Assembly (NCBI GenBank): GCA_030549495.1
Contig: JAUIRK010000898.1
Coordinates: 1,302,001-1,366,000 of the forward strand
Origin: Nectonema munidae
Taxonomy: Eukaryota; Nematomorpha; Nectonematoida; Nectonematidae
Length of the DNA: 64,000 nt
Direction of reading: 5' to 3'
Within the stretch, counting starts at the first letter, position 1. Each line of letters starts with the position of its first letter. The notes beneath the pieces were generated by a model that ran no database searches, was not told the DNA's origin, and worked only from the letters and a program-made list of their open reading frames with translations. Made by a program: the position numbers and the translations under genes. Positions 31,101-40,776 of the stretch are shown in pieces.

Positions 31101-34100
31101 CTTAGATATAATCAAGGAAAGCGTATTTAGAACACGGATGTGCAACTTTTCGTCAACTAAATTTTTCCGAGTTCTTGATTTTATTTGTCTAAGTATACTG
31201 TTTACATTAAAATCTGGTATCTACTTATTTCCTCATCATAATAATGGCGGTTATTAGTGTAAATACGTTATAGTACTTTAAAATAAGAATGAAAATGCAA
31301 AAAAGTGACCTTTTTACTCTTTAACTTTAACTCCGTTTCAATATTACCTCTAAATCTCATTTATGTAGTCTGGGAAGTCATTCGATTTATGTTTGTAGTA
31401 TGCAATAAGTGAAGCATACACTTCTGGATTGATTGGACGAAATGCGTGCAACTCTGGCTATGACTTCGATGTTTTCATCCATCGTGGAATGGGTGCGTAC
31501 ATATGCGGCGAAGAAACTGCTTTAATAGAGTCCATTGAGGGAAAGCAAGGCAAGCCAAGACTCAAACCTCCATTTCCTGCTGATGTCGGTCTTTTTGGCT
31601 GTCCAACGACTGTTTCCAATGTAGAAACTGTGGCTGTTGCTCCTGTAATTTTATTATTTTACACATAATTATTCGATTTTTTTAAAAAGGTTGACACATC
31701 AATCAAGTATTCAAATAATATTTAAGCGGTTACAATCGATTCGTCTATATGGCTATCAATGTAGAATGAATATCAGCAAATCTGTGTGAAGTTACACATT
31801 TTTGATAAATTAATTAAATGTCAGAGATATTTTATGCCTTTTCGTTAGAGTTTTTGGAATTACGCAGTGTAATTATTGCTTTCTTTTTAATAATATGTAA
31901 GAAAGAAAGGAATTCTCATCGGTCACCACTTAATATGCAAAATTTTCATATTCATGCCATTTAAAAGGCACAATCATTCTCTGTTGTACTGCTAAAACTA
32001 AAAACATATTTCATAAACGAAACGAGTGAGATTTTTGTGCAGAATCAGGAGAAATAAATTGTCAAATTTTGGGATATATAATGATTCCCTGTGCTTTTAA
32101 TTTTGCTGATTTGTGAAATTATAGATTTGTGATTTCTAAAACATCTTTATCCGCCATCAGAGAACTTCATTATTACAAAAAGTTTGCTTGGTATGCAGTT
32201 TTTATTAGTAATTTTTAAAATAGAAATTGAATTTATTCAAAAAATGAAGAAGCTTGATATTTTAGTTATGTATTCTTATAACTTTATTATAATTGTAAGA
32301 CTTGTTTCAGTACTCAGATAAATAAGAACATACATATGTTTGTTATTTTATCATAAAGATTTTACATCCAAAATGTTTGATCATATCAATGTTTTCTCCT
32401 TCTTTTCTGTAAATTATAAGAGTAAGCTAATTTCTTTTTTTGCTTTTCATGCCAGACAATCTTGAGGAGAGGCGGTGATTGGTTCGCTAGCTTTGGTCGA
32501 CCTCGCAATACTGGGACCAAACTGTATAACATAAGCGGATGTGTGAATAATCCGTGCACTGTTGAAGAAAGCATGTCCATACCATTGAAAGACTTGATTG
32601 AAAGGCATGCCGGTGGAGTGACTGGTGGTTGGGACAATTTGCTTGCGATCATACCAGGTGGCTCTTCAACTCCGCTTATTCCAAAAAAGTCTTTCTTCTT
32701 TTATATAAACTCTTTAGTTTTGTGAACAGTAACCCTTTTGTCAGTTTTGGCATATATTTAATTGCATAAATAAAAATCCACACATTAGTGATAGGGTTGG
32801 GGCTGATTCTCTCAATTTTTTAATTTCTGATTTTGATTCTAAGAAAAAAAATTTGATTCAAAATAAATACCCTTTTTATTAGTAAATATTTATTGCAAGT
32901 TTATAGACACAAAAAGGCTGTTTGAGTAAAATAAATATTATATTCGATTATTTGAAGTATTTTTTTGATTACAACGGAAAACATCAATTGTTCAAAGCGC
33001 TCAGCTGACAATTTACTCGATCAGGAGGACTGAAAATCTTCCCATCTATAGAAAAAACACGTTCTACTCGTGATGAGGAGGCAGCTATTTGTAGATATTT
33101 ACATGTGAGTTTAACTAGCTGTGCAAAGATGAATTGCTTTAGTTTCCAGTAGGTTAGTGGATCATCATCCGTGCTTGCTTATGCATGATACACAGAAATA
33201 TCCAGTTAATTGTTTGTCAAGCAATGAAGAGCATGTATCCTCGACTTCTCGCTGTTGGGATGAAAAAATTCCTCCTCTACACGTGGTTTCTTCTCTGTAG
33301 ACGGATTGTCATCCAATTGTGTGGCCTCGAGAGGGAAAGTACTATAGAGCACAGTTCTTAGTTTTTGACGAATCTCTGCTCGTTCTTTCTATGTACACCA
33401 TCGAATTTTCCAAGGAGAGTCTAGCGCAGTACCAAGATTTGAATGTGTCGGTGATATAAACACCGAGTCACTTGGCCACAGATGTTACTAGTGTTTTCAC
33501 TTGTTTGGACGTGAATTTTAATGTTGGTTTCTTCATTGCTGCCTCTAAACCGCGAACAACACAAATCACAATACCTGATGTAACACAATCTCCTTCTGTA
33601 AGTTTAGTGGCCTACTTAAAAGGTGTTAAATCTTTCAGCATTGATATCTAATGTGTTGTCGGTTTTCTACGGATTTTCAATTTTTGAGAAAGCTCGGGTC
33701 ATCCAAAATCTTTACATATCGAATTACTAAGACAAACTGATTTTCGCGATTCTCTATGTCTGATATTGATTCCGATTCTAAGAATTTTTGCGACTCTGAT
33801 TATAATCAGAATCGCCCCTAACCCTCATTAATAATAAATCATCTGATGTATATTTGTATTTTTTAAGTTTAAATTATGTAGTTTTATAGGATATTGTTTC
33901 GCTTCATTCCGTATGCATAACATCATTCTTACGTAGTAAAAATATTGATTGGTTATTTTCTTACAAACTTTTTCTTAGTTAGTAAATCAAAATTGAACAC
34001 AATAAGATCAAGAGCGAATATAAAAACCATTTAAAAATCAATATTCAAAGTCTTTGTGACAGTCCTATTGGTATTTATCTTTAAAAATTTTATATTTATA

Positions 34101-37100
34101 TCTCAAAGAATAAATATTAAGATTCACTTTTTATCTCATAACCTGTACGGTTGAACGCGGGTAGACAACTTGTTTGGATCATCTACAACCTGTATACTAC
34201 GGTGCTTTATATCCCAACATGTTTTGATACAAATGATCGGAAATTTCAAAGTTAAGTGTTTTGAACTTTTGTGTAGAATTTTAAAATGGTGCTTTTAATA
34301 TGTATTTGAAAATCTTTATTTTAAATATGTTTTTTCAGTATTTTACCATTTTTATATTTAAATATATAATTGGTAAGTTATTTCCCCGCACGTCTTGCCA
34401 GACCTCTGATTTGATAAATACTCTTGAAACTTTTTTGCATTCAAAATTTTTATTTATAAAATCCAATTTTTAATCTTTATCATTTATCAAATCAATATTA
34501 ATTTAAACCTTGATTTTCCATATTTTGAAGTTTTTTCAACTGATAACTAATTTCGCTAACTGAATTACTAATCTTGTAACATAGATTGCGAAGTTGACAT
34601 CCAATTAAATTTAGGAATGGAAGTAGGATGTTTTCAGATATTTTTAAAAATGGAAAAAATCAGATTAATTCTTGTAAGCGTATGAAATGTCCTTTTTTGT
34701 CGAATCCAGGAGTAAGAGTTGGCCTTAAATCTTAAAATTTTTAAGTATTTGGTGGCGGATTTTTGCAAGTGCTTGGAGTCCTGATAATCACACTCCGACT
34801 CATTACCCCTGCTTTTAACAAACTAAATAGCTAGCAAATTAACAATATATATATTTACTTATTTATTAGCTATATAGCTGTGCAAAAACTAGCCGTAAAT
34901 ATCTTTATTTCAAGGAACCATGCTTCTTATTTTTTAGTATTTGTTTGTTTCAGAGAAAATACTAATTTTCTTTTTTATTTAGGGTATTTTAATTGGGATT
35001 AGCTTCGAATTGGAATTATTTTACTTTTTATTATTCAATCTGTAGAGTTTTTTATTCTTCTTTTTTCACATGTTGTTCGATTGTTGATTACTCTTTATAA
35101 TTTAATTCGATAGGTATAAGCATTTACATCTATGAAGAACACAAAAAGTACATAAGCAAGATGATGAATTTCTTTTTAATTATATAAAATAGCGCGAGTA
35201 AGGTTGGGTAAATTCCTTGCTTCGATTCCACAAGGTGTCGGGTTCAATCCAGTATCATACCTTCTTTGCTCATAGTTCGACACAAGCGCCTCAATTGTGA
35301 CTTCTCGATGAAAAACTCCATAGCTTCAGGTGTTGATATTTATCTATTATGTGATGAATTCTAATTACAAACGATACTTACGTTTAAAATAGATAATTTG
35401 AATATACTTTTGAATATTTTTTCGATTTAATCACACTTCAACGATTAGATTTCTTAATTTCTGTTTTTTCACTTTCTTCCACAACTCTTCTAATCTAGTA
35501 TGGCTATTATTTTCACAAATTAGCGTGCACCTAAGTCTTGAATTCTAGGGATTGTTGATGTACTTTCAATAGAAATGATTGCAAATTTCAAGATGGCGTA
35601 ATTAATTTTTGTGCTTCTTATAGAGTTTGTGAGGAAGTTTTGATGGACTTTGATTCCTTGGTTGAAGCTCAAACAGCTCTTGGCACAGCAGCGATCATAG
35701 TCATGGACAAGAGTTGCGATGTTATCAGGTGCATAGCTCGATTAAGTGAATTTTATAAGCATGAGTCTTGTGGACAAGTAACATAACTTGTAGTGAATCT
35801 AGATTTATTTACAACTTTTTCAGCATTTCTTAGTGTACTCCATGCAGAGAAGGATGTAATTGGATGTTGAAAGTGATGAATAGATTTGTGGCAGGAAAAG
35901 CAGATCCTTGTGAAATAGATATGCTCTGGGAAATAAGTAAACAAATAGAGTGTCACACAATTTGTGCTTTAGGCGATGGTGCAGCTTGGCCAATTCAGGT
36001 AACTCTTTTTATTTACAAAATATAAGCACATTCAATTTGTGTTATGTATAGCTAAATTACAAATGAAGACTGGCTAGGAAATTATACATATATACAGCAG
36101 TGGCGACTCCTCATTGTATCTCCTATTTTTATAACACAGAATGAATATAGATGAAGAAATGTCTCAATTTACAAAATGATTATACAAGGAAAGACAAGCA
36201 AATAAGTTTTTGCTTACACTCCTCATATAAGTTTCATATATTTTCAATTTTGTGTGAATATGTATGAGGTAATGCTTAGTGTACGATGAAAATATAGAAA
36301 GAATACAAGCGATCTAATGTTTGCTTACAACCCCCAATCCTCATATAGTTACTATGTATGGTGATTAGGTAAATTTGATATAAAACGAAGCAATGTAATT
36401 TTTGCTTCGAATCCTCCATATAATTTCTGTATGTGCTGAAATTTTGTGACTATACAAATATTCATGAAACATTATATTTAAAGCTTTAATCCAGTGCTAT
36501 TCAACCTTGGTGGAACTTTAGGGTGGACAATATTTGAAATTTTAAACCTTCAATTTCTATTTAAAAGGGCCAAATTTTAATTCATAGCTCACACCTGTTA
36601 TTCATAGACCCAAGTCCTAAATATATTTTCAAACAATTTACTTTACTGACTGAATATATGTGTAGGTAAAATATGAAGATTATATAAGATGATTCTTTGT
36701 TTTTCTGTTACTAATCAAGTTTGGCAACATTTCGTTATTAAAAATTTAATTTTAAGCAACAATGAGTTTCAGTACAGAGTAATCAATCCCGATTCATTTG
36801 ATAAGAACCAGACCTGTTGACAAGAGGCTGTAATTTTTTTTAGCTTCCAATCAATATTATATCCGATAGTGGGGTTGTCCAATAAATCTACTGTCGGATA
36901 AATGAGGTCTAACCGTATTACCAATGAGTCTTCTAATACAACCTTTTCTATACGGTCTTTAGAAGACAAAAGAATCTGACAGTGCAAGTATGATCTTCGG
37001 TAATAATGGTGGTGTGTTCAATCATTTGATTCTAATAAGGCATTCTTTCGAAACACGAGTTTTGATTTTGATTTGTTACTCTTACATTTTCGCGCTTTTC

Positions 37101-37885
37101 ATGATTATGCTAAACAAGAAGTCTAAAAATTGATAAAATTTTCAGCTTTTGGTTCTCTTAGTTACTTTCTTTTTAGTCTCTGCTTTTGGGCTGTTTTGGA
37201 TTTATTTTGGTTTTTCTGACGTGATTAAATTGTAAAACATTTCTATGAAAGAATTCGTAAAATAAAGATAATGAAGTTAAAAAAGAAATCATTTCTTATC
37301 TCTTATCTTGTAACATATTTATCATGAAATGTAAGAGTAATTAAATGGAAATTTAACGAGCGATTCATATATGGTACGCGAATTTTGCTGAAGTAGAAAT
37401 ATTTTTCACTTAATTTTAATAAAAATGGTTTGTAAGAGCCAAAAAGAAATAATGTTATTCCAAAAATTTTAACTTATTTCTTCTATTATAATATGCAAAA
37501 ATATTAGGTCTTTTTGCTAAGTTTTAATATTGATTCCAAGTTAGCATAAATTTCAGGCCATACTCCTATTCTAGCATCTGTATATCCAAAAATTGTACTC
37601 ATGAAATAAACTTATTAAAATATCTTTTTTTCATTGATACTCTTCGATGCTTGAAATAAATGCGAATCATGCTTTACATTTTTAGAGATACACTAGAAGT
37701 TATTAGTAAAAAATTGGCTAAAAGATTTTTTCTTGCCTTACAACGAAGAGATAATTTCTTTTAAATTATAAAAAGTTTTGTTTTTTTAGGGTTTAATCAG
37801 ACATTTCAGACCTGAGCTGGAGGAACGAATGAAGAAATATGCTGATGTTTTAGAAGCTAAGAAAGCAATTTCGAGCTCGATGTAA
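27937..37885 (+). CDS. NDUFV1: NDUFV1, complex I 51-kDa NADH/FMN subunit (gene overview)
   Basis: Seven exons (27937-28175, 28938-29121, 31399-31644, 32456-32688, 35624-35777, 35834-35998, 37790-37885) join in phase to 438 codons plus TAA, the expected length for NDUFV1 without its presequence. The protein is the NADH-oxidising subunit of mitochondrial complex I in the matrix arm: NADH reduces FMN, which passes electrons to the N3 4Fe-4S cluster. Seen: FMN loop [39 protein letters not shown], and cluster ligands ESCGQ|CTPC split by an intron plus the later Cys in HTICALGD. One intron is 56 nt and the others 0.76-2.9 kb, some with transposon debris. All exons are open, so the gene looks functional; only the leader exon is uncertain. 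Confidence 0.95.
28176..28937. other. NDUFV1 intron
   Basis: AT-rich. A weak minority frame near 28435-28540 ([15 protein letters not shown]) resembles a hAT dimerisation tail but is too short to call. Confidence 0.5.
28938..29121 (+). CDS. NDUFV1: NDUFV1 exon: NADH/FMN pocket
   Basis: Acceptor attcaag, donor CAA|GTAAAA. It reads [66 protein letters not shown] lines the flavin/NADH pocket and is nearly invariant in the family. Phase is consistent on both sides. Confidence 0.96.
29122..30535. other. NDUFV1 intron, left part
   Basis: AT-rich. Around 30008-30190 lies a fragment with a TTTCAGGCATT end like that of the MITE at 2942-3177, followed by a ggggcgtaaaacacgcagtcccc palindromic block like that at 22595-22615. 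Probably a piggyBac-derived remnant. Confidence 0.45.
30536..30867 (+). repeat. tandem duplicate whose second copy lacks every cytosine
   Basis: 30536-30710 and 30711-30867 match base for base over most of their length, but the second copy contains no C at all over about 157 bases. Where the first has cccctttcaatcagg, the second has ttaatagg; agcagtcggaatcgaat becomes agagtggaatgaat. Loss is by omission of C rather than C-to-T change. It lies in a NDUFV1 intron. Confidence 0.75.
30868..31398. other. NDUFV1 intron, right part
   Basis: AT-rich, nothing recognised. Confidence 0.5.
31399..31644 (+). CDS. NDUFV1: NDUFV1 exon: central catalytic core
   Basis: Acceptor tttgtag, donor CCT|GTAATT, phase 0 at both ends, 82 codons. 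It reads [49 protein letters not shown], and NVETVAVAP. These are the most conserved blocks of the NuoF/NDUFV1 family. Human NDUFV1 has the same [14 protein letters not shown] run. Confidence 0.97.
31645..32455. other. NDUFV1 intron
   Basis: AT-rich, no recognised element. Confidence 0.5.
32456..32688 (+). CDS. NDUFV1: NDUFV1 exon: SLBB-like region
   Basis: Acceptor catgccag. It reads [61 protein letters not shown]. The donor is AA|GTCTTT, a non-consensus position +3 to +6, but it is the only GT that keeps phase with the next exon, which supplies the A that completes a Lys codon before VCEEV. Confidence 0.94.
32792..33826 (-). mobile_element. hAT element relic with terminal repeats
   Basis: Ends: TAGGGTTGGGGCTGATTCT at 32792, and near-inverse ending 33826 (reverse complement GAGGGTTAGGGGCGATTCT). 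Flanking 8-mers attagtga (32784-32791) and attaataa (33827-33834) agree at six of eight positions. On the minus strand a C-terminal dimerisation domain is visible near 33000-33120: [20 protein letters not shown] then SPPDRVN, where ZBED1-type hAT proteins have IPATS-SERVFS-AG and R-L-P-x-x-V. About 1.0 kb, with the N-terminal two thirds lost. Lies in a NDUFV1 intron. Confidence 0.8.
33835..35623. other. NDUFV1 intron with one arm of a long-range inverted repeat
   Basis: 34138-34206 is the inverse of a block at 38712-38807 (shared core GTTGTCTACCCGCGTTCAAC). Near 35235 a ggttcaatcc string resembles an RNA polymerase III B-box but no matching A-box or tRNA fold is convincing. Otherwise AT-rich. 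Confidence 0.5.
35624..35777 (+). CDS. NDUFV1: NDUFV1 exon: approach to cluster N3
   Basis: Acceptor cttatag, donor CAA|GTAACA. It reads [46 protein letters not shown]. The ESCGQ cysteine is the first N3 ligand, and the exon ends directly before the CTPC pair. Confidence 0.96.
35834..35998 (+). CDS. NDUFV1: NDUFV1 exon: 4Fe-4S cluster N3 ligands
   Basis: Acceptor tttcttag after a 56-nt intron, donor CAG|GTAACT, 55 codons in phase. It reads [50 protein letters not shown] gives two N3 ligands and the Cys of TICALGD the fourth. The family has GHTIC where this protein has CHTIC. Confidence 0.97.
35999..37789. other. NDUFV1 last intron
   Basis: Holds a degenerate three-copy tandem repeat at about 36160-36450 (block tttgcttacaa...cctcatata) and hAT-like terminal scraps (CAGTGGCGACTCC near 36100, CAGTGCTATTCAACC near 36490). 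No coding signal recognised. Confidence 0.45.
36160..36450 (+). repeat. degenerate tandem repeat, about three copies
   Basis: Units near 36205, 36325 and 36395 each contain tttgctt(a/c)(c/g)a, a ccat/cctcatata block and a gtatgtg-like block, about 70-120 bases apart. Strongly diverged. Confidence 0.4.
37790..37885 (+). CDS. NDUFV1: NDUFV1 last exon
   Basis: Acceptor gtttttttag, then [30 protein letters not shown] and TAA at 37883-37885. [14 protein letters not shown] is the family's conserved C-terminal helix; the tail after it varies between animals. Confidence 0.97.
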   Translation, partial: GLIRHFRPELEERMKKYADVLEAKKAISSSM

Positions 37886-37926
37886 ATCTCTATGCTCTGG
37901 TTCTCTCGACGAAGCGAATGGAATCA

Positions 37927-37932
37927 AATAAA
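37927..37932 (+). terminator. NDUFV1: NDUFV1 polyadenylation signal
   Basis: A canonical AATAAA lies 42 bases after the stop codon, followed by T-rich sequence. Confidence 0.6.
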
Positions 37933-38711
37933 TGTTACACTTTCAGCTTAAAAGTTTATTTTTGGAATGAATGCTCTACCATTCGGATACATTTTCCAAT
38001 ATACGAGTGTTTTTGTTTTAAATATAGACCTAAAAAGTTTTTTAGTCTATTCTCTTTTTGTGAAAAAAGCTTCAAATGAAATAAACTATTGAATATAATT
38101 TATTGTATTGTGTTCTGACTCCAAATTAAAATTAATGTGTTCTATTTGAATTAACAAAAAGAACTCATTAAATCAATATCCCTTTATATTCATATATGAG
38201 GAGATGACGTTTTTTTCCTCAAAGATTAGCGTCCTTATTTTAGGAACATATATTTAAGTTCAAATTCTTGTAATATAGTAATATGGATAATATTAGCATA
38301 AATATCAACACCTTTACTTTCACAAGAACAATAAAGTGAAAGCTTTTTTCTTCTTACAGGCTGTACATTTTGAAAATTAGACAACATCGTCACATTCGCG
38401 TTATCCATCCAACGCACAGCGATTACACCCATTTTTTCATTGTTTGTTACTGATAACGAACCTCTTTCGACTAGTTTTTTTTATCCCAGGGCACTCCACA
38501 GAGTCTATCTTTTCTTACAGTGCAAGTTATAGGTAAGCCAAGTTTGTGTCTTTGATTAATTATTTGACAAATATATTATTTAATATAGTGCAAATTGCAA
38601 AATATAGGTAATAACTTTTGTAACATCGTATGAGGTATATCAAATCTTACATCTAGCAAAATATGAAAAGAAAATTGAACATTGTCTCCCTAGTCAATTT
38701 GTACATGGAAT
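37933..38711. other. gene-free AT-rich stretch
   Basis: No supported feature. Confidence 0.5.
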
Positions 38712-38807
38712 AGAAATCATAGTAGTATACAGGTTGAAGATGAATCATCGTGGTATACATGTTGGAGATGGTTGTCTACCCGCGTTCAACCGTACAGGTT
38801 ATGAGAA
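38712..38807 (+). repeat. inverted partner of 34138-34206
   Basis: Contains gtagtatacaggttg, gttgtctacccgcgttcaac and cgtacaggttatgaga in the order seen, inverted, at 34138-34206. This copy has an additional internal repetition of the gtatacatgttgga motif. Confidence 0.7.
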
Positions 38808-39037
38808 TATTTCATTACATAATAAAGAAGAGTTTTCTAAAACTTCATACAGAAAAATATTTCTTCAATATTTGTGTACGCGCGCGTGTGAGAACCTAAA
38901 ATTAAAATTATTTTATAAAAATCTACAAATAAATTTAGGTTTTTGTAGAGTGTTTTATAATGAAAAAAAGAATATAAATTTATGAGGTTAATTGAGAAAA
39001 TTCATGGCTTTCTTTTAAGTCTCTAGTCAGAATTTTT

Positions 39038-39343
39038 TTGGGCAAACACCGCTGTTGCTTTTACAAAAATATAGTCGAAGAACTACTGAAAAATAACTAT
39101 CTTGATGCAAGAACCTCTCTGAAAATTCATTTCCTAAACTCTCATCTAGATTTTTCTCCAGACAATTGCGGAGACTACCGCGAAGAGCAAGTTGAGCGAT
39201 TTTACCAAGATATTCGAGTGGAGGAAAGATATCAAGGTTTAGGGAACATTAATATGCTTGCTGACTACTGTTGGCGTCTTAAACGAGACGTACAAACACC
39301 TCAATATAAGAGAAAATCCCTAAAAAGAGCATTTTTACAATAA
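39038..39343 (+). pseudogene. C-terminal fragment of the 16234-18290 family
   Basis: Open over about 100 codons: KNIVEELLKNNYLDARTSLK, IHFLNSHLDFSPDNCGDY, REEQVERFYQDIRVEERYQG, MLADYCWRLKRD, KRKSLKRAFLQ and a stop. The corresponding part at 18040-18270 is far more decayed. The family signature is (S/R)-EEQ-ERF-QDI, RYQG and ADYCW-LKRD. Only this tail is present; the preceding 300 bases show no further blocks. Confidence 0.65.
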
Positions 39344-39683
39344 AATGTGTATTTTGAATTTTTATCTAAGGTTTATTTGAAATGTGTGTTCAATAAATTA
39401 CAAAATATAATAATAATCATTATTCTTAAAAAAATTGTTTTGATATCAACTTAATATTTTTAAAATCGAATAAATAAAAATTGAAAGCCAAACAAAAAAC
39501 AACAACAATTATTTTCAAAATTAGAAGGCAAAAATTAGTTAGAATCTGTTAAAAAATTCCTCTTTTTTTAAATTATTTTCTTTTTATTTTTAATGATAAT
39601 CTAATTTGCTAATTCCATTTTTTATTTTGAAATAAGTAAATGTCTTTCATATTTTATGTATTAAGTTTTCATATCTTATCTTT
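39344..39683. other. gene-free AT-rich stretch
   Basis: Nothing recognised. Confidence 0.5.
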
Positions 39684-39908
39684 GCGGGTACCAATGATCT
39701 TTATGGGGAACAACAATGTACGGGTGTACAAATGATCTTTACGGGGGTACCAATAATCTTTACGGGGGGACCAATGATTTTTAACAGGACCTAGAATCAT
39801 GGGGGTACCAATGATCTTTAACAGGACCTAAAATCATGGGGGTACCAATGATTTTTCACAGGACCTAGAATTACGGGGGTACCAATGATCTTTAACAGGA
39901 CCTAGAAA
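39684..39908 (+). repeat. minisatellite with 37-bp and 21-bp units
   Basis: Starts with shorter units (GGGGGTACCAAT plus aatctttac, about 21 bp) and continues with about four 37-bp units that add aacaggacctagaatcat. The GGGGGTACCAATGATCTTT core is nearly constant. Much richer in G and C than the flanks. Confidence 0.85.
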
Positions 39909-40433
39909 ACAAGTATAAAATACTTTTCATTTAAAAAATTATCTTCAAAATAAAAGATTAAAATTTGCTGTCAAGAAATTTTTAATGAAACTTTTTATTG
40001 TAAATTTAGCAAAAAAATGTACTTAAATCCGAGTATGTTGTGGAAAGGTACGGGTTTTTACTATGTGTAAAAATATTAAGCGCACGTGCTATTTTTTGAA
40101 GACAGTATATATATTTCAATCATTACAAACGCATAAAATATATGATAATGTGTAAATTGTTTTAAAAACAAACATTTTGATTTTATATTTTGAAAGTTTG
40201 TATAGATTCTTATATTTTCTATAAATGTGTCCACAAGTGACCATAGCTTCATATATTATACAAAAAAGTAAGAATTTAACTAAACGGTCTATACTCAAAG
40301 GAATCTATTTTATACCGTTATTCCAATTTGTGGTGAGGAAAAAGTCTTCAAATAATTTTGGAAAGATTGTCACAAACGACATTAAGGGAGAAATTAAATG
40401 GAGAAAAAGGGGTAAATTGAATGAAAAAACTTC
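39909..40433. other. gene-free AT-rich stretch
   Basis: 3' flank of the next gene on the minus strand; nothing recognised. Confidence 0.5.
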
Positions 40434-40439
40434 TTTATT
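40434..40439 (-). terminator. AATAAA overlapping the stop codon
   Basis: On the minus strand the TAA stop (40437-40435) lies inside AATAAA. If this is the signal used, the 3' UTR would be only about 10-30 bases. Confidence 0.4.
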
Positions 40440-40776
40440 TGTCATTTTCTGGAAACCGTTTTGAGTATATCCGTTGTCTTCGCTTTTTCTTTTTAATTTT
40501 ATCCTTTCTCAAAAGTCTGATTCTTTCAGTCAACGCAACTTGAAACTCTTTACATTCTGGATAAAAAGCGTATCTGTTACGGCTGTAGTCCTTTTCTTTT
40601 TCTTCATTATGTTCAGGGGGCATAGGCCACTCTCTTTCTTCTCTCCAGACTCGAATCCCAACCTTATGCCACATTAACTTTTTATCAAATTCTCCACTAA
40701 CTCCTTCTTCAAGCAAATAAAACGCTTCATTGCGTTCGCGTAAGATATCATACAAATTTTCCATACCCATTTCAAC
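40435..40776 (-). CDS. terminal exon of an unrecognised minus-strand gene
   Basis: Acceptor tctttgtag (40778-40777) opens a 113-codon frame ending in TAA. It reads VEMGMENLYDILRERNEAFY, MWHKVGIRVWREEREWPMPP, RNRYAFYPECKEFQVALTER, and a lysine/arginine-rich tail KKKKRRQRIYSKRF. Composition is protein-like, with charged, Trp and Pro residues unlike chance frames in this DNA. The basic tail and size would suit a nuclear or ribosomal protein, but I do not recognise it. Upstream exons were not identified; a minus-strand frame at 41509-41697 (MSTREHLITHIVLHSSSG) is a possible earlier exon without splice support. Confidence 0.6.
   Translation of the reverse strand, partial: VEMGMENLYDILRERNEAFYLLEEGVSGEFDKKLMWHKVGIRVWREEREWPMPPEHNEEKEKDYSRNRYAFYPECKEFQVALTERIRLLRKDKIKKKKRRQRIYSKRFPENDK

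Noticed and set aside
35205-35270. tRNA-like segment with a ggttcaatcc B-box-like string
   Set aside because: No acceptor or anticodon stem pairing that I can fold, and no A-box at the right distance. Could be SINE debris, but a second copy was not found.
39684-39908. possible CRISPR-like array
   Set aside because: Units are directly adjacent without variable spacers, and the context is a spliced eukaryotic genome; it is a minisatellite.
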